This document shows positions 57,257 to 64,000 of a DNA stretch of 64,000 bases, one piece after another (positions within the stretch are counted from its first letter, which is position 1; each line of letters starts with the position of its first letter). This DNA is from JBAYJC01 sp041665285. Its GTDB lineage: Bacteria; Patescibacteriota; Patescibacteriia; 2-12-FULL-60-25. Location of the stretch: assembly GCA_041665285.1 (NCBI GenBank), contig JBAYJC010000005.1, positions 1-64,000 on the forward strand, read 5' to 3'. Under the pieces are notes generated by a model, which was not told the origin of the DNA, made no database searches, and was given only the letters and a program-made list of their open reading frames with translations. A program made the position numbers and the translations under genes.

Positions 57257-59917
57257 ATGTCTAAACGCGATTTTCAAACATACGAGCCTAAATGGCAGAA
57301 AGCGTGGGAAGAAAAAGGGGTGTATCACGCACAGGATGACGCAGATCAAGCGGACAAGTTTTTTGGCTTGATTGAGTTTCCTTTTCCCTCTGGTGAGGGG
57401 CTGCATGTCGGGCATCCGCGCTCGTTTGTGGCTATTGATGTCATGACGCGCAAGCTTCGCATGGAAGGAAAAAACGTTTTGTATCCCATTGGTTGGGACG
57501 CGTTTGGGCTTCCCACGGAAAACTTTGCGATCAAAACCAAGCAACAGCCACAAGTCGTGACAACAAAAAACATTGCGAATTATAAGCGCCAGATCCAGTC
57601 GCTTGGCATTGGATTTGATTGGTCACGCGAGATCAACACCACAGATCCGAAATACTATAAATGGACGCAATGGCAATTCTTGAAGTTTTTCGATTCTTGG
57701 TATGACGAAGAGGCGGAACGCGCCCGTCCGATCGCAGAACTTCCTATCCCCGTGATTTTGACGGATGCAGAAGCGCGACGTGCGTTCATCGACAGTCATC
57801 GCATGGCGTATAAAGCAAAGACGCTGATTAATTGGTGCCCAAAGGACAAGATCGGTTTGGCGAATGAGGAAGTGGTGGATGGAAAATGCGAACGTTGCGG
57901 CACTGTGGTTGAAGAGCGTGAAAAAGAGCAGTGGATGATTCGCATCACCAAGTACGCAGATCGTCTGTTGAAAGATCTCGACCAGGTCGACTATCTCGAC
58001 AAGATCAAAGCGCAACAAAGCAACTGGATCGGTAAAAGCGAAGGGGCGTATGTTGTTTTTGATATTGATGGCATTGATGAGGCGCTTCGTGTTTTTACCA
58101 CGCGCCCAGACACGCTCTTTGGCGTGACGTTCGCCGTGCTTGCGCCAGAGCATCCGCTTGTGTCACGCATCACGCATCACGCATCACGCAATCCAGTCAC
58201 GGCATATATAAAGGAGGCGAAACAGTCGTCAGATGAAGAGCGCGGTTCAACGGACCGTGAGAAAACAGGCGTGTTCACAGGCGCCTTCGCCATCAATCCT
58301 GCGAACGGCAAGCGCGTGCCGATTTGGATCGCGGATTATGTGATGATGGGCTATGGCACAGGCGCCATCATGGCAGTGCCAGGACATGACGAAAGAGATT
58401 TTGCGTTTGCAAAGAAATACGATTTGCCTGTTGTGACGGTCGTCGCCGACACGCTCCCACCACCCCTCACCCCTCCTCCGGGAGGAGGGGAATCGGAGCT
58501 CTCCCCCTCTCGGAGGGGGAGGTGGAGGGGGTGGGAGCCACGGTCGGAAGAGGAGGGGGAGGGAGCCCTTGTGTCTGATGGTTTTGCCATCAACTCCGAC
58601 TTTCTCGACGGTCTTCCCACGTGGAAAGCGAAAGACGACATGATTTCATGGCTTGAAGAAAATGGTGATGGTGAACGCGCGGTGACGTATCGTTTGCGTG
58701 ATTGGGTATTTTCTCGTCAGCGCTATTGGGGAGAGCCGATCCCGCTCGTGCAGTGTGGGCAGTGCGGATGGGTTCCTGTTCCTGAGGGGCAGTTACCTGT
58801 CGAGCTACCGGTAGTCGAAGCGTACGAACCAACGGACTCCGGAGAGTCGCCGCTCGCAAAAATGCGCGATTGGGTGGAGACCACGTGCCCGGTTTGCGGA
58901 GGTCCAGCAGAGCGCGAAACTGACACCATGCCAAACTGGGCCGGGTCGTCTTGGTACTTCCTTCGCTATGCAGATCCGCATAATGATCACGCATTTGCGT
59001 CAAAGGAAAAATTGGCTTATTGGCTACCTGTTGACCTGTATAACGGTGGCATGGAGCACACGACGCTACACCTGTTGTACTCGCGATTTTGGTACAAGTT
59101 TTTGTGGGACCTTGGTCTGATTCCGGAGGAGTGCGGAAGTGAACCGTATCGTGCGAGACGCTCGCATGGCATGGTGCTCGCAGAAGGCGGGGAGAAGATG
59201 TCCAAGTCCAGAGGCAATGTGATCAACCCAGATGATATCGTGTCGCAATACGGTGCAGATGTTTTGCGTCTATATGAAATGTTCATCGGTCCGTTTGATC
59301 AGGCTGTGCCATGGGACACGAACGGCATTGAGGGCGTGCGAAGATTTTTGGATAAGGTGTGTGCTCTCTTTCTCCCCCTCTCGGAGGGGGAGGTAGAGGG
59401 GGTGGGAGCGAATCAGGGCTCCAACCACCCCCAACCCCTCCTTCGAAAGGAGGGGAGTTTGGTAACTCTCTACCATCAAACCGTCAAAAAAATCACAGAA
59501 GGCATTGAGCACATGCAGTTCAATACCTCTGTGTCAGCGTTGATGATTTTGACGAACGCCTATCAGGACGCAGGTGGTGTGCCAGAAGATCAGCGTGAAG
59601 GGTTCTTAAAAATCCTCGCGCCGTTCGCGCCTCATCTTGCGGAAGAGCTTTGGCAGGAGGTGCTTGGCCATAAAGAGACGATTCATCGGGAGCCGTGGCC
59701 TTCATTCGATGCAACGAAACTTGAAAGCGACACGTTCGAGCTTGTGGTGCAGGTGAATGGCAAGGTGCGTGCGCGGTTAACGGTTGCGACGAACATTGCA
59801 GAAGAAGAAGCTAAGCGTCTTGCTCTAGACGAGCCGGTTGTCGCAAAGTGGTTGGAGAGTCAGGCACCAAAGAAAGTGATCTATATTGCAAAGAAGTTGG
59901 TAAACATTGTGATGTAA
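57257..59917 (+). CDS. leuS: Leucyl-tRNA synthetase with repeat-derived insertions
   Basis: 886 aa from MSKRDFQTYEPKWQKAWEEK. Charges tRNA-Leu. HIGH motif as GLHVGHPRS near 47, editing (CP1) domain (RPDTLFGVTFAVLAPEH; GTGAIMAVPGHDERDF), KMSKS as EKMSKSRGN near 647, and anticodon and C-terminal domains. The frame stays open through three insertions: TCACGCA repeats (58163-58190), and the double-hairpin repeat at 58453-58538 (protein PPPLTPPPGGGESELSPSRR) and 59372-59457 (LPLSEGEVEGVGANQGSN). They fall in loops between conserved blocks. No SD. Confidence 0.96.
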   Translation: MSKRDFQTYEPKWQKAWEEKGVYHAQDDADQADKFFGLIEFPFPSGEGLHVGHPRSFVAIDVMTRKLRMEGKNVLYPIGWDAFGLPTENFAIKTKQQPQVVTTKNIANYKRQIQSLGIGFDWSREINTTDPKYYKWTQWQFLKFFDSWYDEEAERARPIAELPIPVILTDAEARRAFIDSHRMAYKAKTLINWCPKDKIGLANEEVVDGKCERCGTVVEEREKEQWMIRITKYADRLLKDLDQVDYLDKIKAQQSNWIGKSEGAYVVFDIDGIDEALRVFTTRPDTLFGVTFAVLAPEHPLVSRITHHASRNPVTAYIKEAKQSSDEERGSTDREKTGVFTGAFAINPANGKRVPIWIADYVMMGYGTGAIMAVPGHDERDFAFAKKYDLPVVTVVADTLPPPLTPPPGGGESELSPSRRGRWRGWEPRSEEEGEGALVSDGFAINSDFLDGLPTWKAKDDMISWLEENGDGERAVTYRLRDWVFSRQRYWGEPIPLVQCGQCGWVPVPEGQLPVELPVVEAYEPTDSGESPLAKMRDWVETTCPVCGGPAERETDTMPNWAGSSWYFLRYADPHNDHAFASKEKLAYWLPVDLYNGGMEHTTLHLLYSRFWYKFLWDLGLIPEECGSEPYRARRSHGMVLAEGGEKMSKSRGNVINPDDIVSQYGADVLRLYEMFIGPFDQAVPWDTNGIEGVRRFLDKVCALFLPLSEGEVEGVGANQGSNHPQPLLRKEGSLVTLYHQTVKKITEGIEHMQFNTSVSALMILTNAYQDAGGVPEDQREGFLKILAPFAPHLAEELWQEVLGHKETIHREPWPSFDATKLESDTFELVVQVNGKVRARLTVATNIAEEEAKRLALDEPVVAKWLESQAPKKVIYIAKKLVNIVM
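58163..58190 (+). repeat. Four TCACGCA tandem repeats inside leuS
   Basis: Four perfect 7-bp units, read as ITHHASRN-type residues between HPLVS and NPVTAYI. Units of seven keep the frame only in certain copy numbers, so expansion would shift it. Confidence 0.9.
58453..58538 (+). repeat. Double-hairpin repeat, copy 3, inside leuS
   Basis: GCTCCCACC (58453-58461) to GGTGGGAGC (58530-58538), with both hairpins. Its two halves are in swapped order compared with copies 1 and 4. In frame, within the editing domain after FAKKYDLPVVTVV. Confidence 0.85.
59372..59457 (+). repeat. Double-hairpin repeat, copy 4, inside leuS
   Basis: Reverse complement of the copy at 22208-22293, differing mainly in the 8-base spacer. 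In frame, between RRFLDKV and TVKKITEGI. Confidence 0.85.
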
Positions 59918-59934
59918 AGAGATGGTTTCACAAA

Positions 59935-59962
59935 AACAACGCTTACACAGCGTTGTTTTTTT
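59935..59962 (+). terminator. leuS terminator
   Basis: AACAACGCT-TACAC-AGCGTTGTT then TTTTT. Confidence 0.85.
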
Positions 59963-59976
59963 AAGGGGACCGTCCC

Positions 59977-60005
59977 TTGACGGCCGTCATGTTCCCTGGT
60001 CAAAT
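59977..60005 (+). promoter_or_regulatory. Promoter of 60038-61135
   Basis: TTGACG (59977-59982), 17-base spacer, TCAAAT (60000-60005). Confidence 0.6.
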
Positions 60006-60037
60006 ACAAGCGCGTCTTTACAAAAAAGGAGGACGCA

Positions 60038-61135
60038 ATGGCCATGAAGTTGTTGGGTGCATCGTCGCAGGTGCAGAACCAAGAGCTCGCGGGTCTGCTG
60101 GAACAAGTGGCCTGGCAGTATAGCCTGCATGAGGCAGACCATCGGTTCCAGCGTTCGCATCTGCGAGCTGGTGCGGAGGCCTGTCCGTGTCGTGCAAGGC
60201 TGAGGGTCGTAAAGTTTGGTGCCCTGAGTGGCATCGCAACGGCGCTTGCTCTGGTCTCGCTTATTGCTCACGCTTGGCCATTTCTGGCGCTTCTCAGCAT
60301 CTTGGCTGGGATTTCGGCGCTTGCGGCTGTGCTCACGCGGCGTGATGTTCACCGGGATCGTCAGGCAAAGCGACGCAGTGATGCAGAGAAGCGCAAGCAG
60401 ATTGCATCGCATCCGCTCGCGGCTGTTCTCGCCGGTCAAATCGCAGAACAGCAAGAAAAGCGCGGGCGTCTCGTGCAGGATGCTACTGACCGCCTGTTCG
60501 CCATCGCAGAGGCACGCGGTCTTGAGAGCGAGGAGGCGACAGGGGATGTCCCGTTGCTCATGCCGGAGGGTGGCGTGTACCGTGCAGATCTTGCAGGGAG
60601 TACCGCCGAAGAACAGTTGAGCGCTCGGCTTGCTGTTGCGCGGCAGTTGCTCCACGAGTGCTGGGCCATGGATTACGGGGAAATCGCTCGATCTGAATCC
60701 AGGCTAGAGGACCTTGATAAGAAGCTGATCGCCTATCTGGCGTCTCTATCCTCTTCAGACGCAGTGCCTGCCACGGAGCAGGAGATCGTGGCTGGAGTGC
60801 AGGGATTCGTGGGGCACATGTATCGCGAGTATACGTTTTTCTGTGAGATCTTCATTCCGGTTTTCACGAAGCCAGAGCAACTCGAAGCTGATCTGGAACG
60901 GGTGATTACCGCACTAAGTCCCTTTGTGTGCAACCCACCGCCTGTGCTTGTCTCTCCACCGGTGCGTGTGGATAGCGAGGTCGCGAAGGCGGCGCTCGTT
61001 CCACATTCGGATCCAGTTCCGGATGCAGGGGAAGGTCTTGCCACGGAGGAAAAGGCAAGGCTGGCAGAGTCAGGGCGCGATTGGCAGCCGAGGGGAGACG
61101 AGGTCGTGCACACGCGCTTCGGACGCAACGGCTAA
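60038..61135 (+). CDS. Membrane protein with large cytoplasmic domain, orphan
   Basis: 365 aa; AAGGAGG five bases before the ATG. A 60-residue N-terminal helical part, two membrane helices (about 62-80 and 83-105), a basic stretch (TRRDVHRDRQAKRRSDAEKR) and a long helical domain. C-terminal 60 residues are Pro/Val-rich and probably flexible. A plus-strand member of the self-contained units. No family recognised. Confidence 0.7.
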   Translation: MAMKLLGASSQVQNQELAGLLEQVAWQYSLHEADHRFQRSHLRAGAEACPCRARLRVVKFGALSGIATALALVSLIAHAWPFLALLSILAGISALAAVLTRRDVHRDRQAKRRSDAEKRKQIASHPLAAVLAGQIAEQQEKRGRLVQDATDRLFAIAEARGLESEEATGDVPLLMPEGGVYRADLAGSTAEEQLSARLAVARQLLHECWAMDYGEIARSESRLEDLDKKLIAYLASLSSSDAVPATEQEIVAGVQGFVGHMYREYTFFCEIFIPVFTKPEQLEADLERVITALSPFVCNPPPVLVSPPVRVDSEVAKAALVPHSDPVPDAGEGLATEEKARLAESGRDWQPRGDEVVHTRFGRNG

Positions 61136-61141
61136 TACTGA

Positions 61142-61170
61142 GCCACGGCAACTGTCGTGGTATTTTTTAT
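61142..61170 (+). terminator. Terminator of 60038-61135
   Basis: CCACG/CGTGG stem then TATTTTTTAT. Confidence 0.75.
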
Positions 61171-61187
61171 AAAATGAGTTGTTGGGC

Positions 61188-61217
61188 TTACGGCGAACAA
61201 GTCTTTTGCGGTACACT
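61188..61217 (+). promoter_or_regulatory. Promoter of 61226-62203, leaderless
   Basis: TTACGG (61188-61193), 18-base spacer, TACACT (61212-61217). Expected start one base before the ATG. Confidence 0.5.
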
Positions 61218-61225
61218 GTCCTCGT

Positions 61226-62203
61226 ATGACATCTTCTCTCAAGACAGGTCTTTCATTTTTTTGTACCGCATTCTTTTTTGGAGCCGTTTCTTCTGTGAGT
61301 GCCGCGGGGCCAACTATTTCCACGGTGGATTATCCTGCTGGTGTGACGGCGAGCGTGCCGACGATGCTTTCTGCGCAAGTGAGCTCTTCGGTTGGTGTGC
61401 GGGAGTGTCACATGTATATCGACAGCCAGGATCTGGGTTTGATGATCATGAACGGTATCACGGTTACATGGCCGCACACATTTACTCGCGGAGGTGTCTA
61501 TACGCTATTCGTGTTTTGTTATGATCTTGCTGGTGGCATGGCCGCCGGAGCGAACACATCCATCTTGGTGGCAGGACCTATTATCGAGCAACCCGTGCTT
61601 GGGGGAGTGGCGCCTTCTGTCACCGAATCGCCTGTTGTCGTAACACCAGCGGTGACAGCTCCGGTCGTGTCTGTGCCTGTTGTGACGCCACCAGTGGTTA
61701 CGCCTGCGCCACAACCAATCGTGACACCGGGCGCTCCCGCCTATCGTTCATTGATGAAGCTCGAGTGTCCAGCGGATGCAGGAGGCGATCATCCGTGTAC
61801 GGCCGTCTATTATTATGGCGCTGACGGAAAACGACACGCATTTCCCAACGCAAAGGTTTATTTTACGTGGTTCGCAAACTTCGATGCTGTTGTGACGGTT
61901 TCCCCTGCGATTATGCAGGCCATTCCGCTTGGCAAGAACGTCATTTATAAGCCAGGCGCACGCATGGTGAAGTTCCAAACGGAAAATCGCGTGTATGCTG
62001 TGAGTCGAACAGGTGCTCTTCGCTGGGTTCCTACGGAAGCGTTGGCCATCGCACTCTACGGCATGGATTGGAACACGAAGATTGATGATATTGCAGATGC
62101 GTTCTATACAAATTATGCGTTTGGCGCAGATATCACGAACGCCACGGACTATCAGGCCTCAGCAGAATCCACAGCGACTGCTGATATTGACGCGGTTTTA
62201 TAG
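61226..62203 (+). CDS. Secreted surface protein with CPR-type C-terminal domain
   Basis: 325 aa. Signal peptide (residues 1-26, ending SSVSAAG), an Ig-like domain (TISTVDYPAGVTASVPTMLS; GGVYTLFVFCYDLAG), a Pro/Val/Thr linker at about 130-170 and a C-terminal domain LECPADAGG..AVYYYGADGKRHAFPN, KVYFTWFANFDAVVTVSP, YAVSRTGALRWVPTEALAIA. I know this last domain mainly from CPR surface-layer-like proteins, where the ECP/KxYFTW pattern recurs. Probably on the cell surface. Leaderless. Ends in TAG. Confidence 0.85.
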   Translation: MTSSLKTGLSFFCTAFFFGAVSSVSAAGPTISTVDYPAGVTASVPTMLSAQVSSSVGVRECHMYIDSQDLGLMIMNGITVTWPHTFTRGGVYTLFVFCYDLAGGMAAGANTSILVAGPIIEQPVLGGVAPSVTESPVVVTPAVTAPVVSVPVVTPPVVTPAPQPIVTPGAPAYRSLMKLECPADAGGDHPCTAVYYYGADGKRHAFPNAKVYFTWFANFDAVVTVSPAIMQAIPLGKNVIYKPGARMVKFQTENRVYAVSRTGALRWVPTEALAIALYGMDWNTKIDDIADAFYTNYAFGADITNATDYQASAESTATADIDAVL

Positions 62204-62261
62204 GGGATAGAGTCGCGTGCGGTGACGTGTTATACTTCGGCCGTATTCATTTTCTCTCTTT

Positions 62262-62615
62262 ATGCCAGAACTCAAAGAACTCCATCAACGTATTCGCGAC
62301 AAGAAAAAAGCCAAGAAAGACGTGCACGCTGTGTATAAGGACACGCTTGCTACGTCAACGCATTACCAAGAGCTCATGGAGCAGTTGAAGGTCCTCAACG
62401 CAAAGAAAAAGCAGGTGGAGAACGCATTACGGACAGATTGTGCGAAAGAACTCGAAGAAGCCGCGAGATTAGCCATGGATATCAAAACCGATGCGCAACT
62501 CATGAGCGATGTGGCTCTGACCATGATGATGAAAGGGGAGAAGATCGAGCTTATGGATGATAATGACGTGAAATACGAGCCGATCATCAAGGTGAGTTTC
62601 AAACGTATTCCATAA
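62262..62615 (+). CDS. Small coiled-coil orphan
   Basis: 117 aa, strongly charged and helical (MPELKELHQRIRDKKKAKKD; MEQLKVLNAKKKQVENALRT), with a strand-forming end (VKYEPIIKVSFKRIP). No SD; TATACT at 62231-62236 is a good -10. CPR-type conserved-hypothetical in appearance. Confidence 0.7.
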   Translation: MPELKELHQRIRDKKKAKKDVHAVYKDTLATSTHYQELMEQLKVLNAKKKQVENALRTDCAKELEEAARLAMDIKTDAQLMSDVALTMMMKGEKIELMDDNDVKYEPIIKVSFKRIP

Positions 62616-62631
62616 AGGCGGAGTAAGTCTC

Positions 62632-62665
62632 TTGACAGGTGTGTTGGTTTGTGGAACGCAGTAGA
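62632..62665 (+). promoter_or_regulatory. Shared motif promoter (copy 5)
   Basis: TTGACA (62632-62637), 14 bases, TGG, AACGCA (62655-62660), GTAGA. Confidence 0.7.
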
Positions 62666-62695
62666 GAGTGGGTATTATTCTTTCATGCCAACTCT

Positions 62696-63148
62696 ATGTC
62701 AACAGAATCAACCATCGGGGATGTCGTAGTCGCGATATTCGAGCTCAAACAGACGATATCTGGTTTAGATCAGAGAGTGTCAGGCCTAGATCAGAAGATC
62801 GAGGGCTTGAGTGAGCGTTTTGATCGCCAAGAGAAACAGCTTGAGGTGAAATTTGATGTGATTGATAGAAGGTTTGAAGAAATGGACGGGAGGTTTGACG
62901 TGTTGACCGCCAAAGTGGATGAAGTTGCTGAGTCTGTTCAGACGCTTGCCACACACATGGATGAGCGTTTTGTTGAAGTGGATCATCGTTTTGATCGTGT
63001 AGATCGCCGACTACATTCTATGGATAATCGGTTTGATCGGTTGGAAGATCGTGGGCACCATGGCATGGCTGTGCTTGTGAATGAGCTGGAGGAGTTGCAC
63101 GTTATTCCAGAAAAAACAGCCAAGCGTGTGCGGGCTGTGATGATGTAG
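62696..63148 (+). CDS. Coiled-coil protein, paralogue of 49412-49873
   Basis: 150 aa from MSTESTIGDVVVAIFELKQT; the upstream frame to 62639 only translates the promoter. Coiled coil with RFDV/RFEEMDGRFD-type heptads at about 35-115 and a tail LVNELEELHVIPEKTAKRVR. Start, coil and tail all match the 49412 protein in layout, and both genes have the shared motif promoter. Role unknown. Confidence 0.75.
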   Translation: MSTESTIGDVVVAIFELKQTISGLDQRVSGLDQKIEGLSERFDRQEKQLEVKFDVIDRRFEEMDGRFDVLTAKVDEVAESVQTLATHMDERFVEVDHRFDRVDRRLHSMDNRFDRLEDRGHHGMAVLVNELEELHVIPEKTAKRVRAVMM

Positions 63149-63163
63149 TAATGGTAGGGGCCG

Positions 63164-63655
63164 TCAATCAAGCAAAGGCCACCAGCGCAAGAGCTTCCGG
63201 CATTCTTGTTCGAAACGAATGGTGTCGAGATGGTAGTTTTCAGAAATTACTCGAACTTTTTCGATCTTTTTTGGATTGCGTACTTCGTGCAGTCGCGCGT
63301 GGGGATTGGTTCTTTTCCCTGCAATTCGATAAAACCACCAACGCAAGGAGATTTTGGGGATCATGTACAACACGCCGATCAGAAAAAGATGGAGGGGAAG
63401 CGGCCGGGGGAAATCGTGGCCAGACCATCGTGCTCGCGTGTACGTGTACGCCACATCAGAAAGCTCGCTCCAGCGATGGAGGAACGTGTCATGAGCGTCG
63501 TTATATTCTTTGAGTTCGTCGGCAATGTCCTGCTCGTGCCACGCGCGGTCGTATTTTGGCATGTTGAGGAGCGAGTGCCACAGATGGAGAAGGCCGATCA
63601 TAGATGTGTGTGCATCGTAACAGATCCTGCATAACGAAGGAATGTCTCTTTGCAT
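63164..63655 (-). CDS. Orphan protein, CPR-type
   Basis: 163 aa from MQRDIPSLCRICYDAHTSMI; MIGLLHLWHSLLNMPKYDRA is an alternative start at 63601. Trp- and His-rich helical protein with a hydrophobic segment (LPLHLFLIGVLYMIPKISLR) that may sit in the membrane, and a basic C-terminus. No SD. No family recognised. Confidence 0.65.
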   Translation of the reverse strand: MQRDIPSLCRICYDAHTSMIGLLHLWHSLLNMPKYDRAWHEQDIADELKEYNDAHDTFLHRWSELSDVAYTYTRARWSGHDFPRPLPLHLFLIGVLYMIPKISLRWWFYRIAGKRTNPHARLHEVRNPKKIEKVRVISENYHLDTIRFEQECRKLLRWWPLLD

Positions 63656-63681
63656 AAAAAAACAAGACGTCAGGTGACGTC
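63656..63681 (-). terminator. Terminator of the gene at the right edge
   Basis: GACGTC-AGGT-GACGTC next to the stop, then TTGTTTTTTT on the minus strand. Confidence 0.75.
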
Positions 63682-63682
63682 T

Positions 63683-64000
63683 CTAGTGCTTGGGGAGGAA
63701 GACCTCGAGCACGTTCGCGATGTTCCTCACCGCGGTGCCGCGCTCCTTGGGCTTGGGGAAGAGGGCCGCCTGCCTGGCCCGCATGGGCTCGTAGCCCTGG
63801 CGGGTGAGCAGACGCCGCATGGCCTCCGTGAACTTGTCCACGGAGGCGACGACTAGTTCGGAGGCGCCGCTGGAGACGTTCTCCAGGTTCCTGGTCCCGT
63901 TCGCGGTTTCGATGAGGCGGAACGGCTGTTCGAAGCCGTACGTGATGACCGGCTTCCCCTGGAACGCGGCCTCGAGCTCGACCGCGGAGCCGAGCCCGAC
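63683..64000 (-). CDS. Orphan protein, N-terminus outside window
   Basis: The last 105 codons of a minus-strand gene; stop TAG at 63683-63685, open at 64000. GLGSAVELEAAFQGKPVITYG resembles the end of a Rossmann-like domain (nucleoside 2-deoxyribosyltransferase or TIR-like 'GKPVI' strand), which is only a hint. Very GC-rich, like the 17753 and 21157 genes. C-terminus helical (VRNIANVLEVFLPKH). Confidence 0.6.
   Translation of the reverse strand, partial: VGLGSAVELEAAFQGKPVITYGFEQPFRLIETANGTRNLENVSSGASELVVASVDKFTEAMRRLLTRQGYEPMRARQAALFPKPKERGTAVRNIANVLEVFLPKH

Overview
The window looks like chromosome from a Patescibacteria (CPR) bacterium. Direct signs: a secreted protein whose C-terminal domain (GADGKRHAFPNAKVYFTW at its core) is of a type I know mainly from CPR surface proteins, CPR-style coiled-coil orphans, housekeeping genes without Shine-Dalgarno (SD) sites, and no biosynthetic pathway anywhere in 64 kb. 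The phylum is an inference and needs a marker-gene tree. I found no tRNA, rRNA or CRISPR.

Housekeeping backbone: endonuclease IV with a DUF167 gene (2.2-3.3 kb), trigger factor (4.2-5.5), ychF (7.4-8.5), comEC (10.4-11.7), recA (12.7-13.8), ftsK and a RodZ-like gene (13.9-16.9), rpoB-rpoC (23.8-31.3), a REP-associated transposase (31.5-32.0), an M23 peptidase (34.8-36.2), comM (36.5-38.0), a membrane glycosyltransferase-like gene with lspA and a DksA-type gene (38.8-41.3), pnp (46.5-48.8), NYN and coiled-coil genes (49.4-52.7), rpsO (53.6-53.9), leuS (57.3-59.9) and CPR orphans (61.2-63.7). Most of these have no SD, and several promoters place the transcript start within 0-7 bases of the start codon, so their mRNAs are probably leaderless.

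Between them, almost one by one, sit more than thirty orphan genes of another kind. They are short, GC-richer, mostly on the minus strand, and each tends to carry its own TTGACA promoter, a strong GGAGG-type SD and a hairpin terminator that often overlaps the stop codon. They resemble phage morons in layout. Many are predicted membrane proteins or lipoproteins; very few have a recognisable family (a P-loop kinase, a sirtuin, an HExxH protein).

Most notable observations: (1) rpoB is broken by one in-frame TAG at 26296-26298. (2) A 34-bp promoter-like motif, TTGACA-N14-TGGAACGC(A/G)GTAGA, occurs five times with fixed spacing, before comEC, comM, the REP transposase and two paralogous coiled-coil genes: a candidate competence regulon. 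(3) leuS carries in-frame insertions of a palindromic repeat that is also found between genes. (4) The leader of the gene at 12132 can fold into mutually exclusive hairpins that would expose or hide its SD: a candidate RNA switch. (5) rpoBC has a long leader with terminator-like hairpins, and an orphan minus-strand promoter nearby may drive a small RNA.
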